Assembly (NCBI RefSeq): GCF_008764245.1
Contig: NZ_VTQV01000026.1
Coordinates: 1-61,393, forward strand
From: Bacillus subtilis
Lineage (GTDB): Bacteria > Bacillota > Bacilli > Bacillales > Bacillaceae_C
DNA: 61,393 nucleotides
Direction of reading: 5' to 3'
Shown: in pieces, positions 27,956-36,559 of the stretch
How positions within the stretch are numbered: the stretch's first letter is position 1
Layout: every line of letters starts with the position of its first letter
Made by a program: the position numbers and the translations under genes
Notes under the pieces: generated by a model
What the model was told of the DNA's origin: nothing
Seen by the model: the letters and a program-made list of their open reading frames with translations, nothing else
Database searches by the model: none

Positions 27956-28876
27956 TTATTTACCATGAAGCCAGATAATATACTGTCCGAATTTTCGAGC
28001 AAATGGCAAGATAAGAAAAGAAACGATTGTATTATAAAGTACACTTGCATGAGCTAGTTGTGTAGCTGGTAGATCTGAAAGCATAGAACTTGCCTGGCCT
28101 AAAATGGAGATGAAAGGTAAAAAGATGACGGCACCTATTAAGTTTAGCCAGATATGAGCGTAGGCGGTAAGTCTTGCTTCGTTTCCGGCTCCGATACTGG
28201 CCAATAATGCGGTGGCACAGGTACCAATATTTGCGCCGATCATAATCGCAATGCCTGTATTTAAGTCAAAAGTACCAGAAGTTAAAAAAGTCATGGCAAT
28301 TCCTGTCATAGCGGTGCTTGATTGAATGATCGCGGTTAAAAAAGTTCCGGTGAGAAATGAAATAGCGATATTATTCTTCATTAATTCAATGAGTTTTTCC
28401 ATCATTGGAACATCTTCTATGGAGTTGGCTAATATTTCAAATCCGTTCATAGCGGCAAAAATGATGGCGATCCCTAGAAAAATATAACCACAGCTTTTCA
28501 GTTTCGTATTTTTAAAGAATTGTAAGAGGACTCCTCCAATAATGAAAGGGATAATCAAATGATTCAAATCAAAGGTAAGAAACTCTAAAGTGACGGTCGT
28601 CCCGATATTCGTACCAAGAATGATTCCGATTGTTTGAGGAAAGGTTAAGATTCTAGCTGAGACAAGCCCCACCGCAATGACAGTGACGGCGGAACTACTT
28701 TGAAGTATGGCCGTCATAACAATTCCTGCTAGCATTCCCATAAATGGAGAGTTTGTGAACTTTTTTAGCCAAATTTCCATTTTGCTACCTGACAAATTAA
28801 AAAGTCCCATTCTCATCCATGTTATACCTAATAGAAATGTACCCGCTAATAAAGCGAAAATCAATAAATGCAGCAT
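27956..28876 (-). CDS. yqeW: Na+/phosphate cotransporter family protein YqeW
   Basis: A NptA/PhoU-less Na/Pi-cotransporter II family membrane protein. The two inverted halves each carry the QSS signature: ILQSSSAVTVIAVG and IIQSSTAMTGIAMT, followed by GTNIGTT and GANIGTC. About eight hydrophobic segments are visible. I start at ATG 28876 (MLHLLIFALLAGT), which follows AAGGGGG on the minus strand and gives 306 residues, the length I recall for B. subtilis YqeW. The open frame continues upstream to 28978 without an SD. Substrate assignment to phosphate is by family. Confidence 0.88.
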   Translation of the reverse strand: MLHLLIFALLAGTFLLGITWMRMGLFNLSGSKMEIWLKKFTNSPFMGMLAGIVMTAILQSSSAVTVIAVGLVSARILTFPQTIGIILGTNIGTTVTLEFLTFDLNHLIIPFIIGGVLLQFFKNTKLKSCGYIFLGIAIIFAAMNGFEILANSIEDVPMMEKLIELMKNNIAISFLTGTFLTAIIQSSTAMTGIAMTFLTSGTFDLNTGIAIMIGANIGTCATALLASIGAGNEARLTAYAHIWLNLIGAVIFLPFISILGQASSMLSDLPATQLAHASVLYNTIVSFLILPFARKFGQYIIWLHGK

Positions 28877-28970
28877 GTCCATCCCCCTTAAGACTATGAT
28901 ATGGGCGAAATAGGGAAGACATGCCAACAAGAATGATGTACTGATAATTAAATGATTAAATGAAAGATTG

Positions 28971-28999
28971 TTGACCATATATTCACGTTATTATATAAT
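28971..28999 (+). promoter_or_regulatory. Sigma-A promoter of rpsU-yqeY
   Basis: TTGACC (28971-28976) and TATAAT (28994-28999) are separated by exactly 17 bases, 67 bases before the rpsU start. A near-consensus promoter fits a ribosomal protein gene. Confidence 0.85.
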
Positions 29000-29065
29000 T
29001 GCATGGTACATGGGTTTCCCGTGTATGGACATGTGATTGTAATGTTCGGAGGGAGGGAAAGAGAA

Positions 29066-29239
29066 ATGTCAAAAACAGTTGTTCGTAAAAACGAATCGCT
29101 TGAAGATGCTCTTCGCCGCTTTAAACGTACAGTTTCTAAAACTGGTACTTTGCAAGAATATAGAAAGCGCGAATTTTATGAAAAACCAAGCGTAAGACGT
29201 AAGAAGAAGTCTGAAGCAGCAAGAAAACGTAAGTTCTAA
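29066..29239 (+). CDS. rpsU: 30S ribosomal protein S21
   Basis: A 57-residue, very basic protein of the 30S platform, starting [21 protein letters not shown] and ending [12 protein letters not shown]. The ATG at 29066 follows GGAGGGAGGG; the ORF itself begins 21 codons upstream without an SD. In B. subtilis the same rpsU-yqeY pair occurs, and S21 there influences the choice between motile and biofilm growth. Confidence 0.97.
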   Translation: MSKTVVRKNESLEDALRRFKRTVSKTGTLQEYRKREFYEKPSVRRKKKSEAARKRKF

Positions 29240-29252
29240 AGAGGGTGCGATC

Positions 29253-29699
29253 ATGAGTCTTCATGACAAATTAAATGAAGATATGAAACAAGCGATGAAA
29301 AGCAAAGAAAAAGACAGGTTATCTGTCATTCGAATGCTGAAAGCAGCTATTCAAAATGAAGCCATTAAGCTCGGAAAAAAACAATTAACCGAGGATGAAG
29401 AATTGACAGTTCTTTCTCGTGAAGTGAAACAACGCAAGGACTCCCTCCATGAATTTGAAAAAGCAGGTCGTGACGACCTTGTAGCAAAAATTCAAAGCGA
29501 ACTTGTTTTTGTACAAGAATACATGCCTACTCAACTGAGTGAGGAGGAAGTGGAAGCGATTGTCTCTGCTGTTATTGCAGAAACAAATGCCTCTTCGAAA
29601 GCAGATATGGGTAAGGTCATGGGTGTACTAATGCCAAAGGTAAAAGGCAAAGCGGATGGCTCATTGGTTAGCAAACTTGTTCAAAAACATTTATCATAA
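29253..29699 (+). CDS. yqeY: GatB/YqeY domain-containing protein
   Basis: A 148-residue protein homologous to the C-terminal tail domain of the amidotransferase subunit GatB. Typical blocks are [36 protein letters not shown] and [25 protein letters not shown] tRNA-related role is suggested by the fold only. It starts 14 bases after rpsU with GAGGGTG and is followed by a strong terminator. Confidence 0.94.
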   Translation: MSLHDKLNEDMKQAMKSKEKDRLSVIRMLKAAIQNEAIKLGKKQLTEDEELTVLSREVKQRKDSLHEFEKAGRDDLVAKIQSELVFVQEYMPTQLSEEEVEAIVSAVIAETNASSKADMGKVMGVLMPKVKGKADGSLVSKLVQKHLS

Positions 29700-29801
29700 T
29701 GAAACCCAAAAGCGGGAATCGACGTTACGGATGAACGGCCAAATTCGTCACATATTCTGTAGCGAGATCGTTCAGATCCACATCTTGTGGGTCCCCTGAA
29801 A

Positions 29802-29835
29802 AAGCTGATAAGCGCTAGCTTGTCAGCTTTTTTTC
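29802..29835 (+). terminator. Terminator after yqeY
   Basis: Twelve-base arms AAGCTGATAAGC (29802-29813) and GCTTGTCAGCTT (29818-29829) with one G-U pair and loop GCTA, followed by a T-run. The spacer before it (29700-29800) holds no gene I can support. Confidence 0.88.
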
Positions 29836-29913
29836 ACCTATTTTGCATCGAAGATCCTCGGTTATCATCACGTACAGCTTTTTGCATATAATACCTGCAA
29901 AAAAAAGTATTTT

Positions 29914-29942
29914 TGAATCCTTTTCTTAGTCTTAGTCGTATG
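29914..29942 (+). promoter_or_regulatory. Sigma-W-like promoter of yqeZ-floA-yqfB
   Basis: TGAATC (29914-29919) and CGTATG (29937-29942), separated by 17 bases, each match the sigma-W consensus (TGAAAC, CGTATA) at five of six positions. The operon yqeZ-yqfA-yqfB is a known sigma-W target in B. subtilis. A PSPA-like envelope stress response is therefore likely here too. Confidence 0.6.
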
Positions 29943-29972
29943 AAAGATAGATATGCTTTGGAAAGGGGGAAA

Positions 29973-31277
29973 ATGATGAGGAAAGTTGTGATTGCCATAT
30001 GTCTCTCTTTAGCTGCCATTCTCACGTTTGTGCATGCATCTGCAGAGGGGGAAAACCCTAATGTTTATGTCATACCCATCAAGGAAGATGTGACAAAAGG
30101 TCTAGAGAAATATTTGCATCGTGCAATCAATGAAGCGAAGGAAGCCAATGCGGATGTCATTATTTTTGATATGAATACCCCGGGTGGTGCCGTAGATGCA
30201 GCAATGGACATTGGTAATCTTATATTAGATACTGATATAAAAACCGTCACATTTATCAATTCTCGAGCCTTATCGGCCGGTTCGTATATCGCCCTTCATA
30301 CGGATGAAATTTATATGACATCCAATGCAACGATGGGGGCTTCAGCTATTATTAATCAAGATGGGAATACCGCCGGAGAAAAAGCAGAAAGTATGTGGAT
30401 TGCCGCAATGGAAGGAGCCGCGAAACAAAAGGGGCGTGATCCTGAAATTGCGAAAGCGATGGCAATAGGGGATATCTCCCTTCCAGAGCTCAAAAAAGAA
30501 GGCGATTTATTGACTTTGGATGCAGAGAATGCCTTGAAAGTTGGTTATTCAAACGGTACGATTAAAAATATGGATGAGCTTTTAACGACATTAGGATATG
30601 AAGGAGCGGATACGCAGACAGTTCCAAGTACCTTTGCGGAGTCGTTAGCAAAGTTAGTGACAAATCCGGTTGTTGTACCCATACTATTATCAATTGCTAG
30701 CTTAGGTCTTGTATTAGAACTTTATACACCAGGATTTGGTGTCGCTGGTGGGATGGGATTAACAGCCCTCATCCTGTTCTTCTACGGTCATTATATCGCT
30801 GGTCTAGCGGGGTATGAAACCACGATCTTGTTTGTTCTCGGAATCATCTTAATTGTTGCAGAGTTTTTCCTTCCAGGAGGAATTGCCGGTCTCTTGGGAG
30901 CTGTAGCGATCATCGGCAGTATTATTATGGCGGGGCAGGATACTGTCTATATGGCGATTTCCGTAATCATTGCACTATTCCTTGCTGCGGTGGCCATCAT
31001 TATTATGATAAAGGTGTTTGGTAAACGAATGAAATTTTTCAAAAAACTCATTTTAACAGATTCTACAAATACGGAGAGCGGCTATGTCTCAAATGTTAAT
31101 CGACTTGATTTGATTGGTCGAGAAGGAATTACATTGACCGATCTAAGGCCATCCGGTACAGTTGTGGTGGACGATGAGCGGATCGATGTAGTCGCAGAAG
31201 GAAGTTATATTGAAGCCAAAACAAAGGTTAAAATTATCAAAGCAGAAGGTTCAAGAATTGTTGTTCGCGAAATCTAG
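29973..31277 (+). CDS. yqeZ: NfeD-family membrane-bound serine protease-like protein YqeZ
   Basis: A long NfeD protein: signal peptide (residues about 3-23, ending ASA), then a ClpP-class serine protease domain, then a block of four or five transmembrane helices (about 225-355), and a C-terminal OB-fold (LIGREGITLTDLRPSGTVVVDDERIDVVAEG). The SAGSYIALHTDEIYM segment near 93-107 holds the putative catalytic serine. NfeD proteins work with flotillins, and the flotillin gene floA follows. ATG 29973 follows GGAAAGGGGG; the ORF extends 20 codons further upstream but lacks an SD. Confidence 0.9.
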   Translation: MMRKVVIAICLSLAAILTFVHASAEGENPNVYVIPIKEDVTKGLEKYLHRAINEAKEANADVIIFDMNTPGGAVDAAMDIGNLILDTDIKTVTFINSRALSAGSYIALHTDEIYMTSNATMGASAIINQDGNTAGEKAESMWIAAMEGAAKQKGRDPEIAKAMAIGDISLPELKKEGDLLTLDAENALKVGYSNGTIKNMDELLTTLGYEGADTQTVPSTFAESLAKLVTNPVVVPILLSIASLGLVLELYTPGFGVAGGMGLTALILFFYGHYIAGLAGYETTILFVLGIILIVAEFFLPGGIAGLLGAVAIIGSIIMAGQDTVYMAISVIIALFLAAVAIIIMIKVFGKRMKFFKKLILTDSTNTESGYVSNVNRLDLIGREGITLTDLRPSGTVVVDDERIDVVAEGSYIEAKTKVKIIKAEGSRIVVREI

Positions 31278-31308
31278 CATAGAATAGATTGATTAGGGAG
31301 GAAAGCAT

Positions 31309-32304
31309 ATGTCGATAGATATGATACTTTTGCTGGGAGCCATTGTCGTAGGTATTATTGTTCTTTTAGTGTTATTTACCTTTGTACCGATTGGACTATG
31401 GGTTTCAGCTTTAGCAGCTGGAGTTAAAATTGGAATTGTAACATTAATTGGAATGAGATTGCGTCGCGTTATTCCGGGTAGAGTTGTGAACCCACTCATT
31501 AAAGCACATAAAGCAGGGATTCAAGTTACAACCAATCAATTAGAGAGTCATTATTTAGCAGGTGGTAACGTGGATCGAGTCGTCAACGCCCTGATTGCCG
31601 CACAACGTGCCAATATTGAGTTAACGTTTGAACGTGCTGCAGCGATCGATCTAGCTGGTCGAAATGTATTAGAAGCTGTCCAAATGAGTGTAAATCCGAA
31701 GGTCATTGAGACACCGTTTATCGCGGGTGTAGCGATGGACGGGATTGAGGTAAAGGCGAAAGCGCGTATCACCGTTCGTGCCAATATTGACCGACTTGTC
31801 GGTGGTGCAGGAGAAGATACAGTCATTGCCCGTGTAGGTGAAGGGGTTGTATCGACGATTGGTTCAAGCAATAACCATAAAAAAGTTCTGGAAAACCCGG
31901 ACATGATTTCAAAAACGGTTTTAACAAAAGGGTTAGATTCAGGAACAGCTTTCGAAATTCTTTCCATTGATATTGCGGATGTGGATATTGGTAAAAATAT
32001 TGGAGCGCAGTTGCAAACAGATCAAGCGGAAGCAGATAAGAAGATTGCTCAAGCGAAAGCAGAAGAAAGAAGAGCAATGGCTGTAGCCAATGAACAAGAA
32101 ATGAAAGCCCGCGTTGAAGAGATGAGAGCGAAAGTTGTCGAGGCAGAGGCAGAGGTACCATTAGCAATGTCAGAGGCGCTTAAATCAGGGAAATTGGGTG
32201 TCATGGATTATTACTCACTGAAGAATATCGATGCTGATACAGATATGAGAGATTCCATTGGAAAAATGTCCAAACCAAAGAATGACCATAAGGACCAGCA
32301 ATAA
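31309..32304 (+). CDS. floA: Flotillin-like protein FloA
   Basis: FloA is a bacterial flotillin that organises functional membrane microdomains. The 331-residue protein has an N-terminal hairpin of hydrophobic residues (about 5-30), a long SPFH-type core ([28 protein letters not shown]), and a helical C-terminus rich in EA repeats ([22 protein letters not shown]) that drives oligomer formation. It follows yqeZ by 31 bases with AGGGAGGAAAG. Confidence 0.95.
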   Translation: MSIDMILLLGAIVVGIIVLLVLFTFVPIGLWVSALAAGVKIGIVTLIGMRLRRVIPGRVVNPLIKAHKAGIQVTTNQLESHYLAGGNVDRVVNALIAAQRANIELTFERAAAIDLAGRNVLEAVQMSVNPKVIETPFIAGVAMDGIEVKAKARITVRANIDRLVGGAGEDTVIARVGEGVVSTIGSSNNHKKVLENPDMISKTVLTKGLDSGTAFEILSIDIADVDIGKNIGAQLQTDQAEADKKIAQAKAEERRAMAVANEQEMKARVEEMRAKVVEAEAEVPLAMSEALKSGKLGVMDYYSLKNIDADTDMRDSIGKMSKPKNDHKDQQ

Positions 32305-32328
32305 CCCTAGTGAAAGGGGGAAATTCCT

Positions 32329-32775
32329 GTGGAACAATTTATCATTTTTATCATTGTTGCTGTCATCGGCTTACTTTTTAATCGCAGTAAATTAAATAAT
32401 CAACGGCAGCAAACTGATCATCCACGACCTGTCCAAACGCCTCCACTGCAAATGGAGGAGGAAGAAGACTGGGAAGAGCCTTCTCCTATGGAAGAAGCTA
32501 CAGAAGCAAGAACCTTAAAAAAAGCTGCAGATCACCTGAAAGATCAGCCTAATTTCTATAAACATCAAGAAGAGATGGAAGCAAAATTACGAGATCTCAA
32601 TCGAGAAGAAAAGCTCCATCGTAAAAAGGTAGAGGCTATAAATACCGAAGGATACGATGAAGAGGCGCAGCTGGAATTTGATTTAAAACAAAAAGATATC
32701 CTAAACGGTATCATTATGTCAGAGGTCTTAGGTCCCCCAAGGGCAAGAAAACCTTACAGCAGCAGAAGAAGATAA
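32329..32775 (+). CDS. yqfB: YqfB-like membrane-anchored protein, function unknown
   Basis: A 148-residue protein with one N-terminal hydrophobic segment (EQFIIFIIVAVIGLLF). A long, highly charged, probably helical region follows (KLRDLNREEKLHRKKVEAINTEGYDEEAQLEFDLKQKDILNGIIMSEVLGPPRARKPY). Position as the third gene after yqeZ and floA matches B. subtilis yqfB. The C-terminal LGPPRARKP is a pattern I have seen in related Bacillus proteins. Start GTG 32329 follows GAAAGGGGG. Role unknown; presumably part of the flotillin module. Confidence 0.75.
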   Translation: MEQFIIFIIVAVIGLLFNRSKLNNQRQQTDHPRPVQTPPLQMEEEEDWEEPSPMEEATEARTLKKAADHLKDQPNFYKHQEEMEAKLRDLNREEKLHRKKVEAINTEGYDEEAQLEFDLKQKDILNGIIMSEVLGPPRARKPYSSRRR

Positions 32776-32826
32776 AACGCATCTTTAGGTGGAAATGTAG
32801 CTACCTACCCTCATGAATTGTAAAAG

Positions 32827-32857
32827 AAAAGAGACTTCCTGAATGGGGAGTCTCTTT
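32827..32857. terminator. Shared terminator between yqfB and the cupin gene
   Basis: AAAGAGACT and AGTCTCTTT pair, with two more bases extending the stem. Read on the minus strand it is followed by TTTTCTTTTA, so it best serves the cupin gene. It lies just past both convergent genes. Confidence 0.65.
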
Positions 32858-32860
32858 AGC

Positions 32861-33602
32861 TTACTTCATATTTCTTAACCTACCGATATTTGACTTCTCC
32901 ATTGCTTCCACTGCAGCTTGGTATTGAGGTCTATTGAAGTTTTTACTGCTCTGCTTATCGATATGAATATCACGCTCATCAATTCCAAGGGGATGCATAA
33001 TCTGGAGTCCTGCCAAAAATAACTGTATTCCTATTGCCATGACTGTAACCTTCTTCCGCAGCCACTGCATCTTGTTTTGTTACATGAATAGTACCAAACG
33101 GATGGTTAGGAGGAGCATATATTGAGTAAAGTTTAAGCGGAATATTACCTGTATTGATTACATTGTGCCAAGTTCCAGCAGGTACCATTATTGCAGTATC
33201 GTCATAGATCTTGCTTTTAAAATTTAATTTATCTTTTCTTTTGCCCATTTGAACAATACCCTGACCTTGTTCAATACGTAAGAATTGGTCAACGTTAGGG
33301 TGTATTTCCAAACCGATATCTTCGCCAACATTCAGACTCATTAAGGTAACTTGCAAATGGGTTCCTGTCCACAATGCGGTACGGTACGTATTGTTTTTCT
33401 TTGCAGCTTCATTGATATTAACGACAAACGGTTTTCCTCCATATTCTTTTAATGAAATTCTAGTATCACCATTGTGAAAAGAACTGTTTGCATGTCCCTC
33501 AACAGGATTATTCCAATAAACAGACTGTCTACCATAGTTATTCAATGGTACATTAGCATAATAAGGATATTGAAGTGGATACATATTTGGATAGTAATAC
33601 AT
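32861..33602 (-). pseudogene. Cupin-domain protein, frameshifted near the C-terminus
   Basis: Minus-strand gene starting at ATG 33602. It has a tyrosine- and asparagine-rich N-terminus (MYYYPNMYPLQYPYY), then a cupin core with the metal-type block GLEIHPNVDQFLRIEQGQG and PAGTWHNVINTG. The reading frame runs into a stop at 32979, just after RTPDYASPW. Inserting one base in the C4 run (32989-32992 on the plus strand GGGG) would join it to a second frame reading LGIDERDIHIDKQSSKNFN and ending GRLRNMK at 32861. The whole would be about 250 residues. Either a recent frameshift or a sequencing error. It has no counterpart between yqfB and yqfC in B. subtilis. Confidence 0.75.
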
Positions 33603-33701
33603 TTTTCTCAATCCCTTCACAGCTTATCAAATTATCCTATGCACTAGGTTAGGTTAATGTACCTAAATCCAAATTGCTCGGAACATGAAAAAAACAAGCA
33701 G

Positions 33702-33730
33702 ATAAGCCACGGTCTTGAATCGTGGCTTAT
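33702..33730. other. Stem-loop in the cupin-yqfC spacer
   Basis: ATAAGCCACG (33702-33711) pairs with CGTGGCTTAT (33721-33730) perfectly. Read on the minus strand it is followed by a T-rich run, so it could end a transcript coming from the right; on the plus strand the tail is TTTCTACC. Apart from this hairpin and the promoter at 33901, the 350-base spacer (33603-33953) shows no gene I can support. Confidence 0.5.
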
Positions 33731-33900
33731 TTTCTACCGTTCTGCAATCGTTCTATGTGAAAAAAAGAGTGCCCCTACCTTCTCCATATTCCCTTTAAAT
33801 TCTAAGATATACCCCAACGTTTTTTATCATAGTCGCTACTGTCATAGTCGTATTTCCACCTAAATATAATCTCACAAGGACAATTATATCAAGTGATTAT

Positions 33901-33929
33901 ACATATATCTTTAAAAAAATTCATACACA
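33901..33929 (+). promoter_or_regulatory. Candidate sigma-E promoter before yqfC-yqfD
   Basis: CATACACA (33922-33929) resembles the sigma-E -10 (CATACAnT). ACATATAT (33901-33908) resembles the -35 (kmATATTT), with a 13-base spacer, one short of the usual 14. In B. subtilis yqfD is mother-cell (sigma-E) expressed. Transcription would start just before the yqfC SD. Confidence 0.5.
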
Positions 33930-33953
33930 TGAGTGGAAAGGGGGCTCTTTAAT

Positions 33954-34238
33954 GTGAGTAAAAAGTGGTCAAAGAAAATAAAAAATTGGATGACATCGAG
34001 AATGGAACTTCCTGCAGATATTATGATGGATCTTCCAAGAGTTACGATGGTCGGAAATTTACATATTTACATTGAAAATCATAAAGGCCTTCTTGTATTT
34101 AAAGATAACGAATTGCGATTACTCCTTAAACAGGGGCAATTATTGATAAAAGGGAAATCTTTTGTACTAAAAACTATTCTACCAGAAGAAATCTTACTTG
34201 AAGGATATATAGAAGAAGTTCTTTATTTGAATGAATAG
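33954..34238 (+). CDS. yqfC: Sporulation protein YqfC
   Basis: A 94-residue YabP/YqfC-family protein. The family core VGNLHIYIENHKGLLVFKDNELRLLLKQGQLLIKGKSFVLK is clear and is mainly beta structure. It sits immediately before yqfD as in all spore formers I know, and is thought to act with it in the mother cell. Start GTG 33954 follows GAAAGGGGG by about 10 bases; an in-frame GTG at 33933 lies before the SD. Confidence 0.88.
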   Translation: MSKKWSKKIKNWMTSRMELPADIMMDLPRVTMVGNLHIYIENHKGLLVFKDNELRLLLKQGQLLIKGKSFVLKTILPEEILLEGYIEEVLYLNE

Positions 34239-34250
34239 GGAGTGGCTTGG

Positions 34251-35438
34251 TTGAAAAATAAATGGATCACTTTTTTGACAGGTAGAGTATTAGTGAAGGC
34301 AACAGGACAAGGAATGGAACGTTTTATTAATCGACTTGCGCGTTCCGGACTCAGTATATGGAACGTGAGAAGAAACCATGAAGGGACAGTGTTCTTTTAT
34401 ATTACATGGCCTGATCTTCATAAATTACGCCATGCGGCAAGGAAAGCTGATTGCTCCTTTTATTTTATCCGTGGGGAGGGATTGCCCTTCCTATGGAAAA
34501 GAACGTTGAAAAATAGCGGATTTCCTATAGGAATTTTACTTTTCTTTGTGCTTATTTTATTTTTATCCAATATTACGTGGGGGATTCAAATCAACGGTGC
34601 TGATCCAGAAACAGAGCATAAAATAAGAAAAGAATTATCAAACCTTGGAATTGTCAAAGGATCTATGCATTTGTTTTCTGACAAACCAGATAAGATCCAA
34701 AAAAAACTTACAGAAAGAATCGAAAATATTACATGGGTTGGTGTCGAGTTAAGAGGGACAACTTATCATTTTCAAGTTGTGCAGAAAACAGAGCCTGAAA
34801 ATATAGAGGAGGCAAGCCCTCGGCATTTAGTGGCCAATAAAAAAGCTGTAATTGCGAAAATGTTTGTTGAAAAAGGAAAAGCACTCGTGAAAAAAGACCA
34901 ATTTGTTGAAAAAGGGCAAATTCTTGTCTCAGGTGAAATTGGCCAGGAAGAAAAGCCAATGCCGATTATTGCCGAGGGGGAAGTTTGGGGATATACATGG
35001 TATAATACTAAAGTTAGCTTCCCGCTTGATACGCCTCTTGAGGTTTTGAGTGGAAAGGAAATGAGAAAGTATTTTTTGAATTTGGGCAAGCTACAATTGC
35101 CAGTTTGGGGATTCGCTAAAATTCAATTTCCTAAATATGAAACGGAAATAGAAGATAATGATATCTTTTTCTTAGGAAAAAAACTTCCCATACAATATTC
35201 AAAAAAGACGATACGAGAAAAAGAAGCGATTCAAAGGAATTTAAATAAAAAAGAAGCATTAGAAGCAGCCAAAGAACTGGCTAGAAGGGATTTGAAAATG
35301 AAAATCCCCCCAGACGCTAGTATCGATAAAGAAATAATTTTGCAAGACAAAGTGGAGAATGGTAAAGTTACATTATCCATTAATTTTCAGGTTTTAGAGA
35401 ATATAGCTATTGAAAAACCAATCATTCAAGGAGACTGA
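34251..35438 (+). CDS. yqfD: Sporulation protein YqfD
   Basis: YqfD is the Bacillus counterpart of stage IV SpoIVxx-type membrane proteins conserved in endospore formers. The 395-residue protein has an N-terminal cytoplasmic domain and one or two membrane spans around residues 88-108 (GFPIGILLFFVLILFLSNITWGI). A large external domain follows, with NITWVGVELRGTTYHFQVVQKTEPE and a lipoyl-like FVEKGQILVSGEIG. TTG 34251 (MKNKWITF) fits the B. subtilis N-terminus and has GGGAG 8 bases before it; GTG 34242 is the alternative. Confidence 0.9.
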   Translation: MKNKWITFLTGRVLVKATGQGMERFINRLARSGLSIWNVRRNHEGTVFFYITWPDLHKLRHAARKADCSFYFIRGEGLPFLWKRTLKNSGFPIGILLFFVLILFLSNITWGIQINGADPETEHKIRKELSNLGIVKGSMHLFSDKPDKIQKKLTERIENITWVGVELRGTTYHFQVVQKTEPENIEEASPRHLVANKKAVIAKMFVEKGKALVKKDQFVEKGQILVSGEIGQEEKPMPIIAEGEVWGYTWYNTKVSFPLDTPLEVLSGKEMRKYFLNLGKLQLPVWGFAKIQFPKYETEIEDNDIFFLGKKLPIQYSKKTIREKEAIQRNLNKKEALEAAKELARRDLKMKIPPDASIDKEIILQDKVENGKVTLSINFQVLENIAIEKPIIQGD

Positions 35439-35441
35439 CGA

Positions 35442-36416
35442 ATGTCTGAAGAAAAAACAACAGCAAAGATTGCATTAGAAAATGCAGAAGAAGCCTATCT
35501 TTTATTAGGAAATGCGGACAGTCACATTCGATTACTTGAGGAAGAATGGAATGTATCGATTGTCACTCGTGGGGAAACGATAACGATTTCAGGAGAAACG
35601 ACAAATATTGAATTAGTAGAGCATACACTTAGGCAATTATTAAAAGTTATTCGAAAAGGTATTCGAGTGAGCGAAAGGGATGTAACTTACGCTTCTAAAA
35701 TGGCTAAGGCTGGAAAAGTTGAATATTTTGCTGATCTTTTCGACGAAGAGATTGCACGAAATACGAAGGGAAAAGCAATTCGCGTAAAGACTTTGGGACA
35801 ACGCGAATATATAGACTCAATTCGTAAAAACGCCCTCGTATTCGGTATTGGGCCTGCTGGGACCGGAAAAACCTATTTGGCCGTCGTGATGGCTGTGAAT
35901 GCGTTGAAAAAGAATCATGTGAATAAAATCATTTTAACACGTCCAGCAATCGAAGCAGGAGAAAGTCTCGGCTTTTTACCAGGTGATTTAAAGGAAAAGG
36001 TTGATCCCTATTTACGTCCTTTATATGATGCACTTAACGATGTTTTAGGGGCAGAGCATACCCAACGTTTGATTGACCGTGGAACGATCGAGATCGCTCC
36101 TCTTGCTTATATGCGAGGGCGAACATTGGATGATGCATTTGTGATTCTAGATGAGGCACAGAATACGACTCAAGCGCAAATGAAAATGTTCTTGACGCGT
36201 CTTGGTTTTGAGTCGAAAATGGTGATTACCGGGGATTCGAGTCAAGTGGATTTACCGAAAGGCGTAACATCTGGCTTGATGACGGCAGAAATTATTTTAA
36301 AAGATGTAAAAGGAATTTCTTTCATTCATTTGAATCAAAGTGATGTTGTTCGCCATCCTCTTGTTTCTCAAATTATCCAAGCCTATGAACGCAATGATCC
36401 ATTACCGCGCTCTTAA
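35442..36416 (+). CDS. phoH: PhoH family ATPase
   Basis: A cytoplasmic P-loop ATPase of the PhoH family. Walker A is GPAGTGKTYLAVVMA near 139-153, Walker B is VILDEAQN near 235-242, and ITGDSSQVDLP follows. The first 90 residues are KH-like and probably bind RNA. In this neighbourhood with ybeY and era, an RNA-related role is likely. The start is 4 bases after the yqfD stop; a terminator follows, separating it from pgpH. Confidence 0.93.
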   Translation: MSEEKTTAKIALENAEEAYLLLGNADSHIRLLEEEWNVSIVTRGETITISGETTNIELVEHTLRQLLKVIRKGIRVSERDVTYASKMAKAGKVEYFADLFDEEIARNTKGKAIRVKTLGQREYIDSIRKNALVFGIGPAGTGKTYLAVVMAVNALKKNHVNKIILTRPAIEAGESLGFLPGDLKEKVDPYLRPLYDALNDVLGAEHTQRLIDRGTIEIAPLAYMRGRTLDDAFVILDEAQNTTQAQMKMFLTRLGFESKMVITGDSSQVDLPKGVTSGLMTAEIILKDVKGISFIHLNQSDVVRHPLVSQIIQAYERNDPLPRS

Positions 36417-36430
36417 TCGAGTCATCTTAC

Positions 36431-36462
36431 CGTTTTGCCCCAAAGGGTAAAACGTTTTTTTA
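36431..36462 (+). terminator. Terminator after phoH
   Basis: CGTTTTGCCC (36431-36440), loop CAAA, GGGTAAAACG (36445-36454), with one mismatch in the arms, then a run of Ts. Confidence 0.88.
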
Positions 36463-36559
36463 TAAGGAATCCTAAAAAAATAATGCTTTCATTTTAAAAA
36501 ACTGCTATCATTTTAGTAAGCTGAATATCCATCAGCCATTAAGGGGTATGGAGGCCGTT

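Noticed and set aside
27727-28050. Minus-strand ORF of 107 codons across the deoC remnant and the end of yqeW
   Set aside because: The plus strand of the same stretch reads as DeoC over more than 60 residues, so this is a shadow frame.
33657-33863. Plus-strand ORF of 68 codons in the cupin-yqfC spacer
   Set aside because: No SD and no recognisable pattern; it runs through the stem-loop at 33702-33730.
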